Assembly (NCBI RefSeq): GCF_037975245.1 | Contig: NC_092562.1 | Location: 22,397,054-22,461,053 of the forward strand | Source: Apostichopus japonicus | Lineage: Eukaryota; Echinodermata; Holothuroidea; Aspidochirotida; Stichopodidae | Reading direction: 5' to 3' | Length of the DNA stretch: 64,000 bases | Shown here: positions 1 through 13,400 of the stretch, piece after piece | Layout of the letters: each line of letters starts with the position of its first letter | Position numbering within the stretch: position 1 is the first letter of the stretch | Made by a program: the position numbers and the translations under genes | The notes under the pieces: generated by a model | Told to the model about the DNA's origin: nothing | Databases searched by the model: none | Seen by the model: only the letters and a program-made list of their open reading frames with translations

Positions 1-1480
1 GATACCACAACATTTAGCAGACCAACTCCATATTTAGTGTGTTTGCATTTTAAATAGTCAGAAAATCAAATGATTTTGTAATATAAACTCATTAGAGAGG
101 GCTGTTAGTGTTGACAAAGATGCCTTAAATCCTTTGCAAACTATACCTGAGCTCCATTGAACTAAACAACTATAACAGATATTATTTTCAGATGTTAACA
201 GTAAGTACATTTCATGTACGTCTAATTTGGTAAGCAATACTGTGTACAATGCAACTTGGGATAATCTATTTGGTACATATTTAATACTTGATCAATTTGC
301 CTTCATATGCTAGTTATTTGTTCAATAATATCCTATCAAAAGAATTCAGTATTGATGCACAGTAGCCTAGCCTTAATTTTCCTATCATGACTGACATTGA
401 ATAATAAGTTGAAAATCATTCGATCATATAAAAGCTTGTGAAAGTCAGCACAGGTGCATATACAGGTACAGTATCTAACACATTCACATTGAATCTATCT
501 ATATAGATGCATGAATTATCAATTGGAATGGCTTTTGTTCACATTGTCCTGTGTTTGAAGCATCTTGTAAGCTAGATGTTGACGGAGCCATCGTCCTAGC
601 TGTTGACACCAAATCCTTATCATCACCTCCTGATTAAGCTCCAGTAAGTCAGCGGTAGCCAACCCTCTCTCAAATTCTGTCTTAGACAGCAATTTCATTA
701 ATTAAAGTGGCATATTGATTCTCAAAAAATAACAACTGAGTAAGATAAAATACAAACTAGCTTGGAAATGTCTAAGACAGTACAGTACAGAACGTGACAG
801 TACTATACTGGGATTAGATAGATATACTATATATATAGAGATTACCTAGTTTGATCAAATTCCTTTTTTCATGTTCATTCTTTGAGCCATAAATTAAGAA
901 CACTATAAAAGTTCAGGAAACGTTTTCTAAATATTGGAAAATATATCAAAAATTAGGTCAAAATTACATCCCTTGCATTGTTGATACACAGAGGTTTAGT
1001 TTCAGATGGTAAAATTGATTTGATATGTTTAACTCTCCAAAGTATCAACAAATTTTACCCTTAACATTTACTTGGCTTATTCCACACAGCTCAATATCTG
1101 AACGTAACTTGGGGCTGCAGAACAACCAGAAAAAGTGCTATTAAATAAAACACATCTAGCAATTTTTAGCAAGCTTAACTTTGGGGCCAATACTGGTGAC
1201 TTTTGACACTGTGTATTCCGAATGAAAGGATAGCAATTATCAGACAAAGAACCATGCAACATACAAAAACGTACAACGTACAAAAGAGAACACATGGATG
1301 GAGAGAAACATGCAATCATAAATTGTACATAAATAAAAGGATACTTATGATTTCTTCTTGAAACAGTGACAGAAGAAGGTCTCAGTAACTGAATTATCCA
1401 AGGATGATTCCAAAATCGCGAAAGATGGTTGTAAAATTATGGACGAAAGATTCGCGAAAAATTAAGTACACGTAGTCTAC
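1..1480. other. AT-rich non-coding stretch, no gene seen
   Basis: No exon with matching splice sites or recognisable protein was found. The short open frames are not protein-like. The segment carries scattered TACAGTA/TACTGTA words (for example near 467 and 780-800) and a short TA-rich run near 825-838. Confidence 0.5.
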
Positions 1481-1606
1481 TTCCGGGTGGTAGATACGAA
1501 AGGAGAATTTAATGGGCGTGGCCCAGGGAGCGAGGGCGCAGTGCTATAACGTTTTCAAATGTGTAGTTAGGTAGATAGGAAAGTGCAATTGTGGAGTGAG
1601 AGACAG
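1481..1606 (+). promoter_or_regulatory. Candidate promoter and first exon of a plus-strand transcript
   Basis: This segment is richer in CpG than its surroundings. It holds an ETS-like ACTTCCGGG near 1481 and a GC/KLF-type GGGCGTGGC near 1514. It ends in a strong splice donor, ACAG|GTAAGAG, with the GT at 1607-1608. An ATG near 1512 opens only about 20 codons before a stop, so the exon would be mostly 5' untranslated. No downstream exon was recognised. It overlaps the expected 3' end of the minus-strand gene candidate. It could equally be a chance CpG cluster. Confidence 0.28.
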
Positions 1607-1767
1607 GTAAGAGAGGAGCGAAGTAAATCATACAAAGACTTTAATGATTCACAGGAATTTGACCAAGACGTGCAAAGTTAGGACTTTGATGCAGCAGTGA
1701 AGAACATATTACTATGTGTTAAGCTTCTTTGAGGATTATGTACAACACATCCAAGGACCCATGCCCA

Positions 1768-1773
1768 TTTATT
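1768..1773 (-). terminator. Possible poly(A) signal (AATAAA on minus strand)
   Basis: The plus strand reads TTTATT, which is AATAAA on the minus strand. It lies about 410 bases downstream of the stop of the candidate terminal exon at 2182-2301. The hexamer is common in AT-rich DNA, so it is weak evidence alone. Confidence 0.25.
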
Positions 1774-2181
1774 AGGTCTACACTGCTTCATTAATGTGTA
1801 TTGCTATTCATTCATTTGATTAACATCACCACCATTACAGTAACTACTTTCTCTAGTGCTCAATATCTTCCTCTCCCAAATAACAACATTCCAAACAGAA
1901 CAAGCCACAAGTTGGAAGGATCTCTAGATATATGCAAAAATGACAGGTACAATTCAAGTACATCACGATCCCATCTATTCATGCTTTAATAACGTCTCGA
2001 CAGAAATACCGTAGGCTCCTTTAAAAGTAGACAGCATTTTTGACGATATCTTGAAGAGTTCAACGTTCATGGGCGGAGGAACAATTTCTCTTAGAGGCGT
2101 AAGTGACGGACAGGCAGGCAAATAAACATATATATGCCTAAGACTCAATCAGAAGCAGCTGACATGTGTGTACCATTTTCA

Positions 2182-2301
2182 TTAAAGACATGAAGCAGAC
2201 GCCCCAGCTCCGGAACCATGAGGATGAGAAGATGACGAGATGCAAATGCGACTAATCAAGTCGATAAACGGAACAACGTTGCCAACAAAATCATGCGAGA
2301 C
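2182..2301 (-). CDS. Candidate terminal coding exon, product unknown
   Basis: On the minus strand an acceptor preceded by a pyrimidine-rich tract (TTTTAACTCTTCTTC) opens a frame of 39 codons that ends in TAA at 2182-2184. The peptide begins VSHDFVGNVVPFIDLISRIC and then becomes Ser/Gly/Ala-rich (SSSSHPHGSG). The first part looks like a folded-domain helix, the end like a disordered tail. The exon starts in phase 0. The next exon upstream (3103-3157) ends in phase 0, so the two join as DCW-VSHDF. CpG content is higher than in flanking DNA. An alternative acceptor five bases earlier (exon start 2306) would also be open but would need a different phase. I do not recognise the family. Confidence 0.4.
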   Translation of the reverse strand, partial: VSHDFVGNVVPFIDLISRICISSSSHPHGSGAGASASCL

Positions 2302-3102
2302 CTTCACTCACGAAGAAGAGTTAAAACTGTGAATCGTAGATGAGTGCAGATGAACAAATCTTAGGAAACTGATTAGATGATTAAACAGGCCAAAGTACTC
2401 TTGATGTTCTCTTAATTTTGACTCTTAATTCTCATCTGTCTTCATCTGCGATTCATAGAAGTTTCGAAAACAGTTTTGGTATTGAAAACGTATAATTAAA
2501 ATGAATTACCTTCCTTTTTTAAATTGACTATGTACTTAGGCTGGGTGAATAACTTGATTGTAATCTTGGGTTACAATTCCTGAAAATATCCTCGTTTCAC
2601 CACTTAACTGCAAGATTTTGTGCAAAACTCTGGCACTAATTAATCCACTGGAACTTATCACTGCTGAGATCTAAGGTAGTCAAATTGCTGTAGGTCTACA
2701 GGACTATGGCCTTAGTCTGTAATTGCTACATGAACCCCCTAACTTCCAAAAATCATTCATATCACTGTTATGACTGTAGTCGTGTCTCTGAGAGGAGTGT
2801 GGTGCCAGCTGCTCCTCAAATAGTCAATTTTAGGAGTTATCAAACCTATTTGAATCCTAACGTCTCAATCATGAAAATCACTTGATATCAAGTATATATG
2901 TTCAAGGCAGCTTTAATAACAGCCTAACACATAGGGTTGGCCGTGATGCAGGAATAGACCCGGAATTCAGTTTGCGCTCGTCCAACGATAGCATCAGTAG
3001 ACGAGAACCTGTTTCATAAAAGGGTACGACTGATGCATGATGCAGGATATGTTCACAAGATTTGCCTGGCCTACTGTAGAATATGTGAGTTGATATACTT
3101 AC

Positions 3103-3157
3103 CCAACAGTCCATGGGAATGGAGATGAAGGAGTAAAAACTGTTGTTGTGGCCATAC
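3103..3157 (-). CDS. Candidate internal coding exon, product unknown
   Basis: This 55-base segment is bounded on the minus strand by TTTCATTTCAG at the acceptor and by a consensus donor, TTGG|GTAAGTAT. In the frame that leaves one base at the start, it reads YGHNNSFYSFISIPMDCW and ends in phase 0, which matches the phase-0 start of the exon at 2182-2301. A second frame (TTTVFTPSSPFPWTVG) is also open, so the frame choice rests on the join. The GHN motif is seen near the C-terminal end of some alpha/beta hydrolases, but that link is speculative. The upstream exon should end with two bases of a codon. Confidence 0.42.
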
Positions 3158-6100
3158 CTGAAATGAAATGAAAGCAGAGAGAAAATTATATAAATAGAAG
3201 ATAACATTGTATGCTCAATATCTCTGTTGTAGTTCATTGAATACAACTAACTATAAGCTATTACAGTTTTTGTACTGTTTTTTTTTTTTCTTTGCAAACT
3301 AAAAATATTTTAGCAAACATAAGGCCATGGTGTAGTACCACCATATACAGTACCTCTATTCCTTCAACCAAAAGGCTAAGATACTTACAAGTAAGGTTGT
3401 TTATCTCCCAGTCACTCCTGCCCCAGCCCCGGCCTCCACCCCAGACATAAATTATTGGTCAGTATGAAGTTGTATTCCAAACAGTTAAGTTGTTTCTTTC
3501 TAAGTACTACTATTATGAAGAGATGGAAACATGTAGACGGATGTAAAACTAATCCCTTCACAAATATTGCATTTCAGGTAGTGGCTAACTTTTAATCACT
3601 CCAGATAGAGGCTGGGCACAAAAACCACACAACTGGATGATCACTGTCATCCCCAGTGATCTAACAGTGAGACTGTTAGTGTATGTCTGTGACAATGTTA
3701 CGTCAAGTGAGTTTACAAGGAGTCTCTTTGAAAGGGAATATACTGTAGATACTACACATGATCCAGTTAAAAGGATTGTCTGGTAGCCCTAAGAAGTTAC
3801 CTTAAAAAACGATAAATAATTTTCCAAACATGTTGTCAAAGTATGAGAACGCTAATGTTGCCTTTGACAGAGAATCAATGTTTTAATTGTTAAGGATGGA
3901 CACTTCAAATATGATTTGAACAGCAACGAACGTGACGTCATTTTCGCAAATGCAGATTGCGACATAACCCACGCTCGTACAGTACCTACAGTACCTACAG
4001 TAATCACAACAAAAACCGCTTTTGTATACAGATAAATTTCTTCCTTAATTTTCGGTGAAATTTCTTATAAATTAGGTAAGTTTTCCAAAACTCCTTAAGC
4101 TGCTATATAGTAGATTGGTGGTTTAGTGGTCTTTGTGTAACACAAGATAAGTTTGATCAGCAGACTCTTCGTTGTGTACACATCGCGCTATCCAGCTCCA
4201 TCGCGAAGAATGTTCGCATGTAGGCTACTCTAACGTTTACAATCGGACAGTTCTGCGAAGCCTAAGCTTCTCGGTACTACATTCTGCTCTGACATCGTTT
4301 CCGCCAAGTTTCATCTTTCGGTGTTCCAAATACTTTCAAGTTTCCTTTTACTGTACAGTTGATCCGTGAATTTTGTTTCAGCGATTTCGAAGATCAGTTT
4401 ATGAACTGTGGTTTGAGTGTGAGAGTGTATTATGTGCATCACTAAGTATGTATACCAACTTGGCATGGTAGGCTGTATTTGTTCGCGATATGTACGTAAT
4501 ACATAATAGGCATTCACCTGTGCGTGTACACACGAGAGTGCTAACTTCAAGTTGCTGGATTTGCCTATTTGCCTGCACTACGTCAATCACCAAATTGATG
4601 CGTTCGAACAAACGGTGCTTTTGGTGAGAAACTGGTGAATTTGAAAACCAGATTTCTACAAGAAGAAAACGTCGAATGGGCACAAATTTTACATGGTTAG
4701 AAAGAGAAAAATAAGAACTACAAGGAAATGTATCAACATCTTCCACCAGACAATTCCTTTAAGGATTGGTGATAGGTCTACCTGTACTATGTACTGTTGA
4801 CACAAGTTACAGGTAGCGGCTAAGTACAGTAGATATCCCTTCTTCATATTAGCCTGCCTTTACACATTGGCACAAGTGAATTTTTAATGAACAGAATAGG
4901 GAAATTGTATACAGTAGCTTCAATCTACTGTACTCAAGATTCTAAATTAATATTTCAACAATCTCATCTGTTTACTACTATTTTATTACAGGTAGTGGGC
5001 TACAACAGTATGCACATGCTTTTCCCTTTTTTTCCCTTTTAGCTTCAAGTGAAAAGCCATTAAAGATTTAATTTATAGAACAGAATAGAGGTAAATTCAC
5101 AGTTGGTATTTGAGGCTACATATATCTGCGCAGTCTCTGTTGAGGTACTACAGTAGCTGTAAGTGCAATGTATTGGTGCAGTAAGAAGTACAATGTAGGA
5201 AACACTGACCTCAATTGAGAGGTCATCAAAGGCCAGAAATGGTCAAACCTACAGTGGCTAATCACTGACAATAATAGAAGTATATAGTAAGGTGCACACC
5301 TGGCTGAAATTGGCCATTGGGAAGGGGCCAATTAAAGGGAAATTTTGTTTTTATTCTATATTAAAATACGCCATCCTTGAACAGAGAAAGTTCAAATTGC
5401 TAAACAGTAAGAGTATGTAACCTTTCTATGTTTACAGTAGTTGTTTCTTTCTTCAGACTATATTAAATACAATGACCCTCTGCTAAGAAAGTTTAGAATC
5501 TTTGTATTATGGCATAATAACATTCAGAAACATTCATGGTGAATATTCAGTCTTGCTTTGTCCTCTTCTTCTCTTAGTTAAATATATATTTATTTCAAAG
5601 TCATTTTTGCAAGTGTCCTCTTACTGTAGAATACTAAAAGCCCAAAGGAGCAGAAGTTTCAAAATGTAAATTCTCAGGAAACTAAGTTGTGTACTGTACT
5701 TCCATATGTAATGTTCCTGACTGTACATACTGAAATTATTGATAATATTAAACAGAACACCAAAGTTAAACATGGTACGATCCCTCTAATTCTGAAAAAT
5801 ACTTATGTTGTAAACAACATGTCACTTGATAACAAAGAAGGCTGCCAAAAAGTTGTTTTGTTTCAGTGCAATTCAGAAACTGACATGTGATCAAATTTTC
5901 CACAAAAGGCCAAACCTCAAATATCCATAGTTTTCAATATATTGTGGTTACACATGGGAGAAGATGGGAGTCAAAGAATGGGGCTATTCATCACTTTCCA
6001 TTTCAAACATCTGCACTCTTCTGTACAAGTTCACAATATGTCTGACTCTTAGAGACCTAAACCAAACCCTGTTGTATCAAAAGTATTTGCTGCCATCATT

Positions 6101-6804
6101 TTTTAATTGCATTCAGTAGCTATTGAAGCCTCATGAAAAGAGTACAGAGCACAGGATAGAACATTATGATGACGTTCATGGATGGAAGCTGGTTGAGTTA
6201 TTTTGGGGGTGAGGTAGGGGAGGGGGAGGATGCGGTCGTACAGGGAGTGGGAGAGTGGTTGGGCATTGAATGATATTTAACATGATTTTTAAATGAAGTT
6301 CAAGCACTGGATGAACAAAGCTTTGGTAGCATAAAGCTCAAAGTAGCTGCAAAACTTGACAAGAAAGACACTTAAAGAAAACCATGAAATGATAGTCTGT
6401 GACTCCGAGTAGCACCGCGACTCCTTCGTCAGTCAATAAAAATTGTAAAAAAATTAATCAGAAGTAGGACTGTTAGCTGGGTAATTACAAAAAAAAATTA
6501 AAGTTTGAAAGTTTTTTTAAATTACTATACTATATTATTTATATTTCATTGTCTGTGGTATTGTCTACATAGTGACAGGCTTTTAAGTTAATCCATGGGA
6601 CTAAAGTTGGTTATAAATAGCTAGTTACTGGAGACCAGGCTTCAAATTAAGATATTTGATCGTTTTTACAAGATTCCTTTCAATTTTGTAGTAGATCCAT
6701 AATTTAGTTTGAACACATTTCTAAATACAACCGGTGCTGATTGTCTCAAAGTATAGTTTGGTGAAGTTGGGTACGAGTTGCATGCCCAGAGTCAACAGCT
6801 CCAT
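3158..6804. other. Probable intronic DNA, no clear exon
   Basis: No convincing coding exon was found. A strong minus-strand donor occurs at 3386-3388, but no acceptor with an open frame fits it. The segment 3920-4330 is CpG-rich for this region and holds a perfect CRE palindrome, TGACGTCA, at 3933-3940; it might be a regulatory element. TACAGTA words are frequent, including a triple run near 3977-4001. A G-rich run lies near 6205-6233. Confidence 0.4.
3933..3940. promoter_or_regulatory. CRE palindrome TGACGTCA
   Basis: This is a perfect full CREB/ATF consensus in a locally CpG-rich segment (3920-4330). Full CRE sites also occur at 19742-19749 and 37501-37508. Function is not shown by sequence alone. 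Confidence 0.3.
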
Positions 6805-7428
6805 TTAAAGCAGCATTTTGCGTTGGGTGGCTTTTTTCCACTTTTTTAACATGTGCATCGATTTTTTTACATGTATCAATCATAAAACAGCAATCTAAGA
6901 TACCATCCAAGTTTCACCCTGCCAAGAGCGTTAATTAGCGAGTAATTAACGATTTATGTCGATAAATGAGAAGAGTGTCCTCGACAAATTTCACAGTTAA
7001 AATTAATCGCATACAATTCCGCCAAACCCACTAGTTTGAATTCAACCAATCAGAGATGCAGGTTTAGTTATGAGCCGTTGCTAAAAATAGATTCAAGACT
7101 TCGCGTTGGTTGTACCAGGGAGTTGTTATGCAACTCCCTGGTACAACTGCCATATAGACTGTACACAAATCAAGCGTGGTGTTATATTACGTATCTGTCA
7201 ATGACGTTCGTAGAGTTTAAATATTCATATTATGGGCAAGGTTTATTAGGTTCCCAACGGAAAATATCTTGGAGAACAACAAAGTTGAAAGTTGCAAATT
7301 TTTCGACTTTTATGCCACCATTTGAAGTAAAATATAAATAGATTAGCTAGTTATGTATGTCGTTATGGCAAAGTGGAATCAGTGAGGTTGAGAAAAATCG
7401 TAGAAAAGGACGCAAAATGCTGCTTTAA
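6805..7428. mobile_element. TTAA-flanked MITE (Kolobok/piggyBac-like)
   Basis: The 624-bp segment begins and ends with the same 19-base sequence in inverted orientation, TTAAAGCAGCATTTTGCGT, with TTAA at 6805-6808 and 7425-7428. TTAA target duplication with short terminal inverted repeats is typical of Kolobok and piggyBac superfamilies. The interior has no transposase-like frame, so the copy is non-autonomous. It contains a perfect 17-bp hairpin (7109-7147). A lone related end, TTAAAGCAGCATCTTGAGG, occurs near 32514 with no partner seen nearby. Confidence 0.75.
7109..7147. repeat. Perfect 17-bp hairpin inside the MITE
   Basis: The left arm 7109-7125 (GTTGTACCAGGGAGTTG) is the exact reverse complement of 7131-7147, with a 5-base loop TTATG. 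A perfect stem of this length stands out inside an element whose ends define the outer inverted repeats. It could be a foldback end of an older element or a small structured RNA source. Confidence 0.85.
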
Positions 7429-10400
7429 CAGCTCACTGATTTCAAACTTCCAAGTATATAACTATCTTTTAAAGCTTTCTATACATCCAAACCCAGTTCA
7501 TATGGGAATTATTTACCCTCTGCAATGTATGGGAACAACTTTGAGGTTAAGAAGCTTAAAAGGTTTAGCCATTAGGAAACTACTTTAAGATAATTTTATC
7601 AATTTCAGCTTAACTTTGGGACTACTTTAAGGTCAATTGTTGTTTTCTTTTTTGCATTCTTATCTTTTATTATATTTTGCTTTCTTTCTTCTTGGAGCTA
7701 ATCCTTTTAGTTTTTCACTTCTACATCTTCATCTAAAACATGGATACAGCTGCTTCTAATAAACCTGTTTAATTTGACCTGTCCATTCTGTATATCAGTT
7801 TATATGTATGTATATCTCTTTAACATTATTTTCATTTGATCAAACCTTGGAGATAACAAGACACCCTGCAGGTTGAAGTCCCAAGAGTTGGGGTTACCAA
7901 TACCATCTAGCAGCATAGCTATCACCCCAGGTGGTAATTTCAAAATATCAAAATAATAAGATCATTTGATATTTTGTAGCTTTTTGAAGATGTAACACAA
8001 AGAGGAATGAGGGATGGATGCATATATGATACTTTCAAGAGAGACTTGCTAGCTGGGTAATTACTGTGTTTAAGATGCAGCTTCAAGGAATGTGTTCGTG
8101 TGTTCACAGCAATATAGCCATGACAAACAACGACGGTTTGTACTATGTACACTCAACACTGTACACAGCAAGGCAAATTCCTAATATTCACGATGCAAAT
8201 GTGTAAGTGTTGAAAAACTTTTCCAAATGATTTAACTTCCTCACATGATGACCTGATACCACTTTCCTCACCAGAATTACTCCCAAATATGCTAAAATTC
8301 AGATAATGGTCACAGGTGATCAAATTTCTACAAGCATGTACTAAATGCCGCCCCTAAATGTAATTATACCCAAACTGAGACCTTTGGTTGTCTGGATATA
8401 GTAACACTCCTGAATGTCTGTGCCAAGAGTAGTAAGAATGTCATCCTCCCTGAAAACATTTTGAAAAATACTACGTAGCAGCAAATTGAGCTCGCTGCGG
8501 TTACAATTCAAATTTAGCACTGAGTGCAGGGCCAGATCCTCCCCTTCCTCTATCCTTACTATAGTCCATCGTCAGGTCTGATCTACTTTAAATCATGTGC
8601 TGGGTTCAACAAGTGCTGTGCTCGTTCTCAAGCATAAAGTTTTATCACTGCAGTGTCCCTTCTTTGTTATACTGCATATTTAATTCACTCTTTGAAACAT
8701 GATATAGCTGAATCGATCCATACCAGCTCCGATAGCCTATTGCCAAGAAACACTGCATAACTTACATATCCTCATGAAAAGGACATTAGAAATGGCAAAG
8801 TAACAACACACATCATAAAGCTAGGTCACTCTTTTCTCAAAACCATGATGGACACCACCAGTTGAATTACAGCAGCACATATTTTATGAGACCTCAAATA
8901 AACTGCATGCAATTGTCACTGGTTACACTAGCTCTGCCAAGTCACCGGTGTGCCATTTGATCATAGAGTGACTTCACAACACTACATACATGCATGCGCT
9001 TAAGTCAAATTAAATCTGACTACACTACAAAGGCTTAGCACCATCCATGTTGGATACCCCGTGGCGAGGTAACCCAACAGTAGTATCAGACACCGCTGGA
9101 GACTAATAAGGAATTGAAACAAAGGTAAGAGGATATCCCGACTGCAACAACATTCACTTAAAGTGTGCAAACACAGTGAATGGCAAACACAACACCACCT
9201 GCATAACTTCTTAGAACATTATTTTCAAATGATGAAAAAAAAGATGGCAAAATAGCACACAGAAGAATGGAAGGATGGATGTATTATTATCCATTAAGCT
9301 CTAATCCCACCCCCTTCCCCTCCCCTATAACTTTGTGTACACTTCATACAACCATAAACACTTTCAACTAGTTCAGCCAAAGAGCTGGAGAATTCAATCC
9401 TGCTGGTAGAACCATCAGCAGCCTTTGTGTCCATATAGTACATGATATGCTCAACTCAGGAACCAAAAATCCACACCCCCTCCCCCCTCCATATTTATGA
9501 ACAAGACTCTACTTTCTTTTAACTCCCCTCTTTTCTTTCTCATTTTAATAACATAAAAGAAGTCAAGAGACACTTTTGGGAGCTATAAATCTTACCAGCA
9601 TTTTAACAACCATACCATAATCTCTGTCTGACCTCTCTACAGAACACATCCCATTCACACTGTCTGCCTAATAACTCTCCAGACCCTTAGTTTACCTTAT
9701 ATGATCACCCGCTTGAAGATAAAAAGGAGCATATTGAATGCTATTTCAATATAGAACATTTTACACAAAATATAACACAAAAAAGGGACCCCTTATCTGG
9801 TGCAACCATATCTCATATTCTAAATTTAGAACTAGTTAACCTACAGTCCTCAAATTCAAACCCTGCCATTCCATGACAGTGAAAACTGACAAACTTTCCA
9901 ACATACACCAAATCTATAAACGTTCACTCACTACCATGTCAACATCTTTGAATGGGTTTTCTGTGTACAGTGTCATTATGTCATATATACTGCTTTTCTG
10001 ATTTGCTGGATCGAGCTCTAGAATGAGTTAATTTACAAACAAGTTTCTCTCGCAGGTCGCAGGACTTTTCAAAGCCACCCATGGAAATAAGCTTTAATGA
10101 AGTTAGCAATCTATTTGGCATTCAAAGTCTGTATATATACAGAGGACCTCATCATCTTCCTCTTTGATTGTTGCCTGTCACAGCTGCCATCTTGTTTGAT
10201 ATACAGTACTGCCTAATCAAGGTTAGATTATTTGACAGATGTCACTCTACTGAAGCAGAAGAAAACAACCCTCGACTCCTCAACGGTGCCTCATCCTCTC
10301 AAAAATTGCAAGAAGAGAAACTTCAAGACCAAAATTATCTTGATGAAATTTTTTTTTTTTTTTTTTGGCTCTCCTCCATGCAGGCCTCCGATGTAATCAC

Positions 10401-13400
10401 CTGGCCGTGAGAGGATGCATATAAAGCGGAGAAATTGTATCGATCTTGATTTCAGACTGAGCTCCCCGTCTCACCTTCTCTGCTCATCAAAATAGTCCTT
10501 CCACATCTGGCTGGCTGACTTATGTACTGTATAGCGAATAAAGCATGAATTTAGAACAGGAGGCCACTTAGAGTCACTGATGGTCACTCAGAGACTGTTT
10601 GCTAATGGCCCTTCAAGCGTTCGACAGATAATTTAAAATGAGTTTGTAGCGGTTGTTGACCAACAAACACTGTTTATGGTGGCAGGTAACAGGTATAAAT
10701 GGCAACATCTCATTCGTAAACAGCAAATTGCAGTTAAAAGATAGCCAAAAGGAAAATTTATTTTTGATAATGAAAGAGCAACACATTTAGAGTTCAAATT
10801 TTGTGTTTTTATAAGTTTGGAAGGTTCTGGACTATTTTCTCTTAAGAAATGCTATGATCAGTACACATAAAAGTTCTATATAACATCTTTTCACTTGTAT
10901 CATAATTCCCCAATAAATTACCAAAAAATGCCTTGAATTCCTACATTGATTTTTCGAGACATCAGTAGTTGAAATTGCCACACTTTGTACCATGCAGTGA
11001 ACTTGAAGCAAACAGGTGTGATGTCATAGTCGTACAATGAAAGTGAGGTTTGTTTTTACTATATATTTTTCACTATATTGTTCGGACCTTTAATCTGACA
11101 GGGTTCCAACTTTGCCTTTAAAGGAAATGTAAGTAAGTTAACAAGGATGGTAGTGTATTCATACTAGGGATGCATTCCAATTTTGAAGTCGAAAATTAAT
11201 TGTTCTTAAATTTTAAAGGAAAACATAAAAGATATCTGTTATTTTGCATCACACCTTTTTGCTTCCAGTTCACTTCTGCTTACGAATAGGGTACATAGGA
11301 ACTCAATACATGATACATGATTATAGAATAGATGTTATGTTCATTTTGCTTTTCTCCTACTGTATTTTGGGAGGGGGTGGGGAGTGGGATGGGGTGGGGT
11401 GGGAGAGGAGAAACAACACTGAGCAAATAGGCCTTCATCAGTACAACACTAACATTTTATACAGTATATGAATCTAGCCATATTCTCACAGCCACTGTAA
11501 GTTGTGGCCAAAGTTGTTCTTGTCATCTTGTGATTTCGCTTATAAACTGACATCAACAAGCAGTAGGCCTACCCATCGGAACCAATTTAAATGAACGAGT
11601 TTCACTTCACTACTTAAATTACTTTGTACAATTTGCAGGAAAACATGCACATGATAATTGCACCATATCTAAATGCAATTGTACAAAAGAAAATGTTAAT
11701 TTTTACGAAATTTCCTTCATTCCACCCCCCCCCACCCCTTCCTTTTTTTCACGCTTTGCAATTAAATACAATAGGTGATCTATATATAAAGCATTGAATG
11801 TTGTCTAGCCCTTGTCTATATAACTGTCTCCTTTTGCATAATATCCTCCCCAGCCTCACTTTCCAGTCACTTTCAGAGAGACACGTACCAAAATTTAATA
11901 AGGTTGATGTCTTCATTTCATGGGGTCCCCAGACACATTAATGTATTGAACCACCTCGTCCTATTGCCATCAGCACCATCAATTTCTGTCTCTATAACTT
12001 GGTTAAAGAAAAACCAAAAGTTTTCACTTATCAGAAATATGCGAAAAAGCCCAGTTTGTTGGTTGAACTCTGCACTTTTGTCTCTTAGATTTCCTGATTT
12101 TGCCATCAACCCAGAACTAAGGTAAAAAGTGGTTTAATTCTTTGGGGTATACTGTAGGCCTAGATACATTCTGCTGCTCAGACAGTACAGATGTTACAAC
12201 TTGTTTTTTTTTATATCTGAAATCATCAAAAAGCTGAGACTTATGATGAACAATTTGGAATGTGTTACTGTACAACTTAACCATGATATACTTGAAGTGA
12301 TAATCTCTACAATGGACTTGTCTTCTCTACAATACATCAAGTAGACTGTTAGCAGGCTGTTTTTGAGTTCATGACTTCAGGCAGAATGTCAGGGTTTTAA
12401 TAATATATCACAGTCCCACAAGAAGGCGGCAAGAAAAAAATTGAGCGCAAGAATAGTTGGATATAAATTTATGTATAATAAATTCTGGTTTTCAGGCTAT
12501 TTACCTTTACTAATTAAATATAGATGGTCTACTGTATGTCTGGAACATTTAATATAAATCAATGATCATGCTGGCTTGCCCAGTCCTAACATTATTCTAC
12601 TGGACATAAATGATTAACCATTGCTTTCTAATTTCTTAGAACTGAACAAAAACAACAAGAATGACAACAAAATATTCTTTTGAGCTCTAAGAATTAAAAA
12701 CAAAGCATTATGAATAACATCCAACACCATCTGTCCTTAACGACTTTGTAATGCATTGTAAACATTCACCGCCACATTTAGTGGTCATGCGCCTCTGATG
12801 TTTTATACTTAACATCCTTAATACTATATTTCATAAAGGAAAGCACACTACTAAAAGTTCAAACTGGAATGGTAGCAGCTAGTATTTAGTAACAGTCTCT
12901 AACATGAAAGTTAGTTAATGCTGTTCCAACTGTTATCATTTGAAGGTATTTTATTTCTCTCTTCTTCCAACAGATAACATCTTTAATTGCATATATTTTC
13001 ACTAGGTCTGTAAAGGTATAAGTACAATCCCATGTTCCCATGACTACTACTGTACTGACGTATGAATACACTACCACTATAATAGTTCAAGAGTTGGGAC
13101 AGATCTAGTTACTTGTTCCAAATATTACAACATTCATTCCAATCTGTAAGCAGTAGTCTGACTTTAAACCAAGATAGTTATGCTACCGACGTTGAAAATA
13201 ACAGTGTGCCATTTAAAATATCATTTACTTCCAGTTGAAAGTGTACAAGCCTGGAGAATACCTTCACTACACTACACTGCTACACTTACTGTAGCTCCCA
13301 TAAGATAACCACAGTACAGACAAACAGCATGCACAAACACTATTGTAGGTACTACCAATACAAGCCTGTATTTAACAAACTTAACCCATTGGAAGATATA

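Noticed and set aside
2190-2255. Short plus-strand ATG frame (21 codons) over the terminal exon candidate
   Set aside because: It is too short, has no splice donor, and the minus-strand reading fits a joined exon pair.
3387-3480. Exon ending at the strong minus-strand donor near 3386
   Set aside because: The only frame open to the donor has an in-frame TGA upstream before any AG acceptor.
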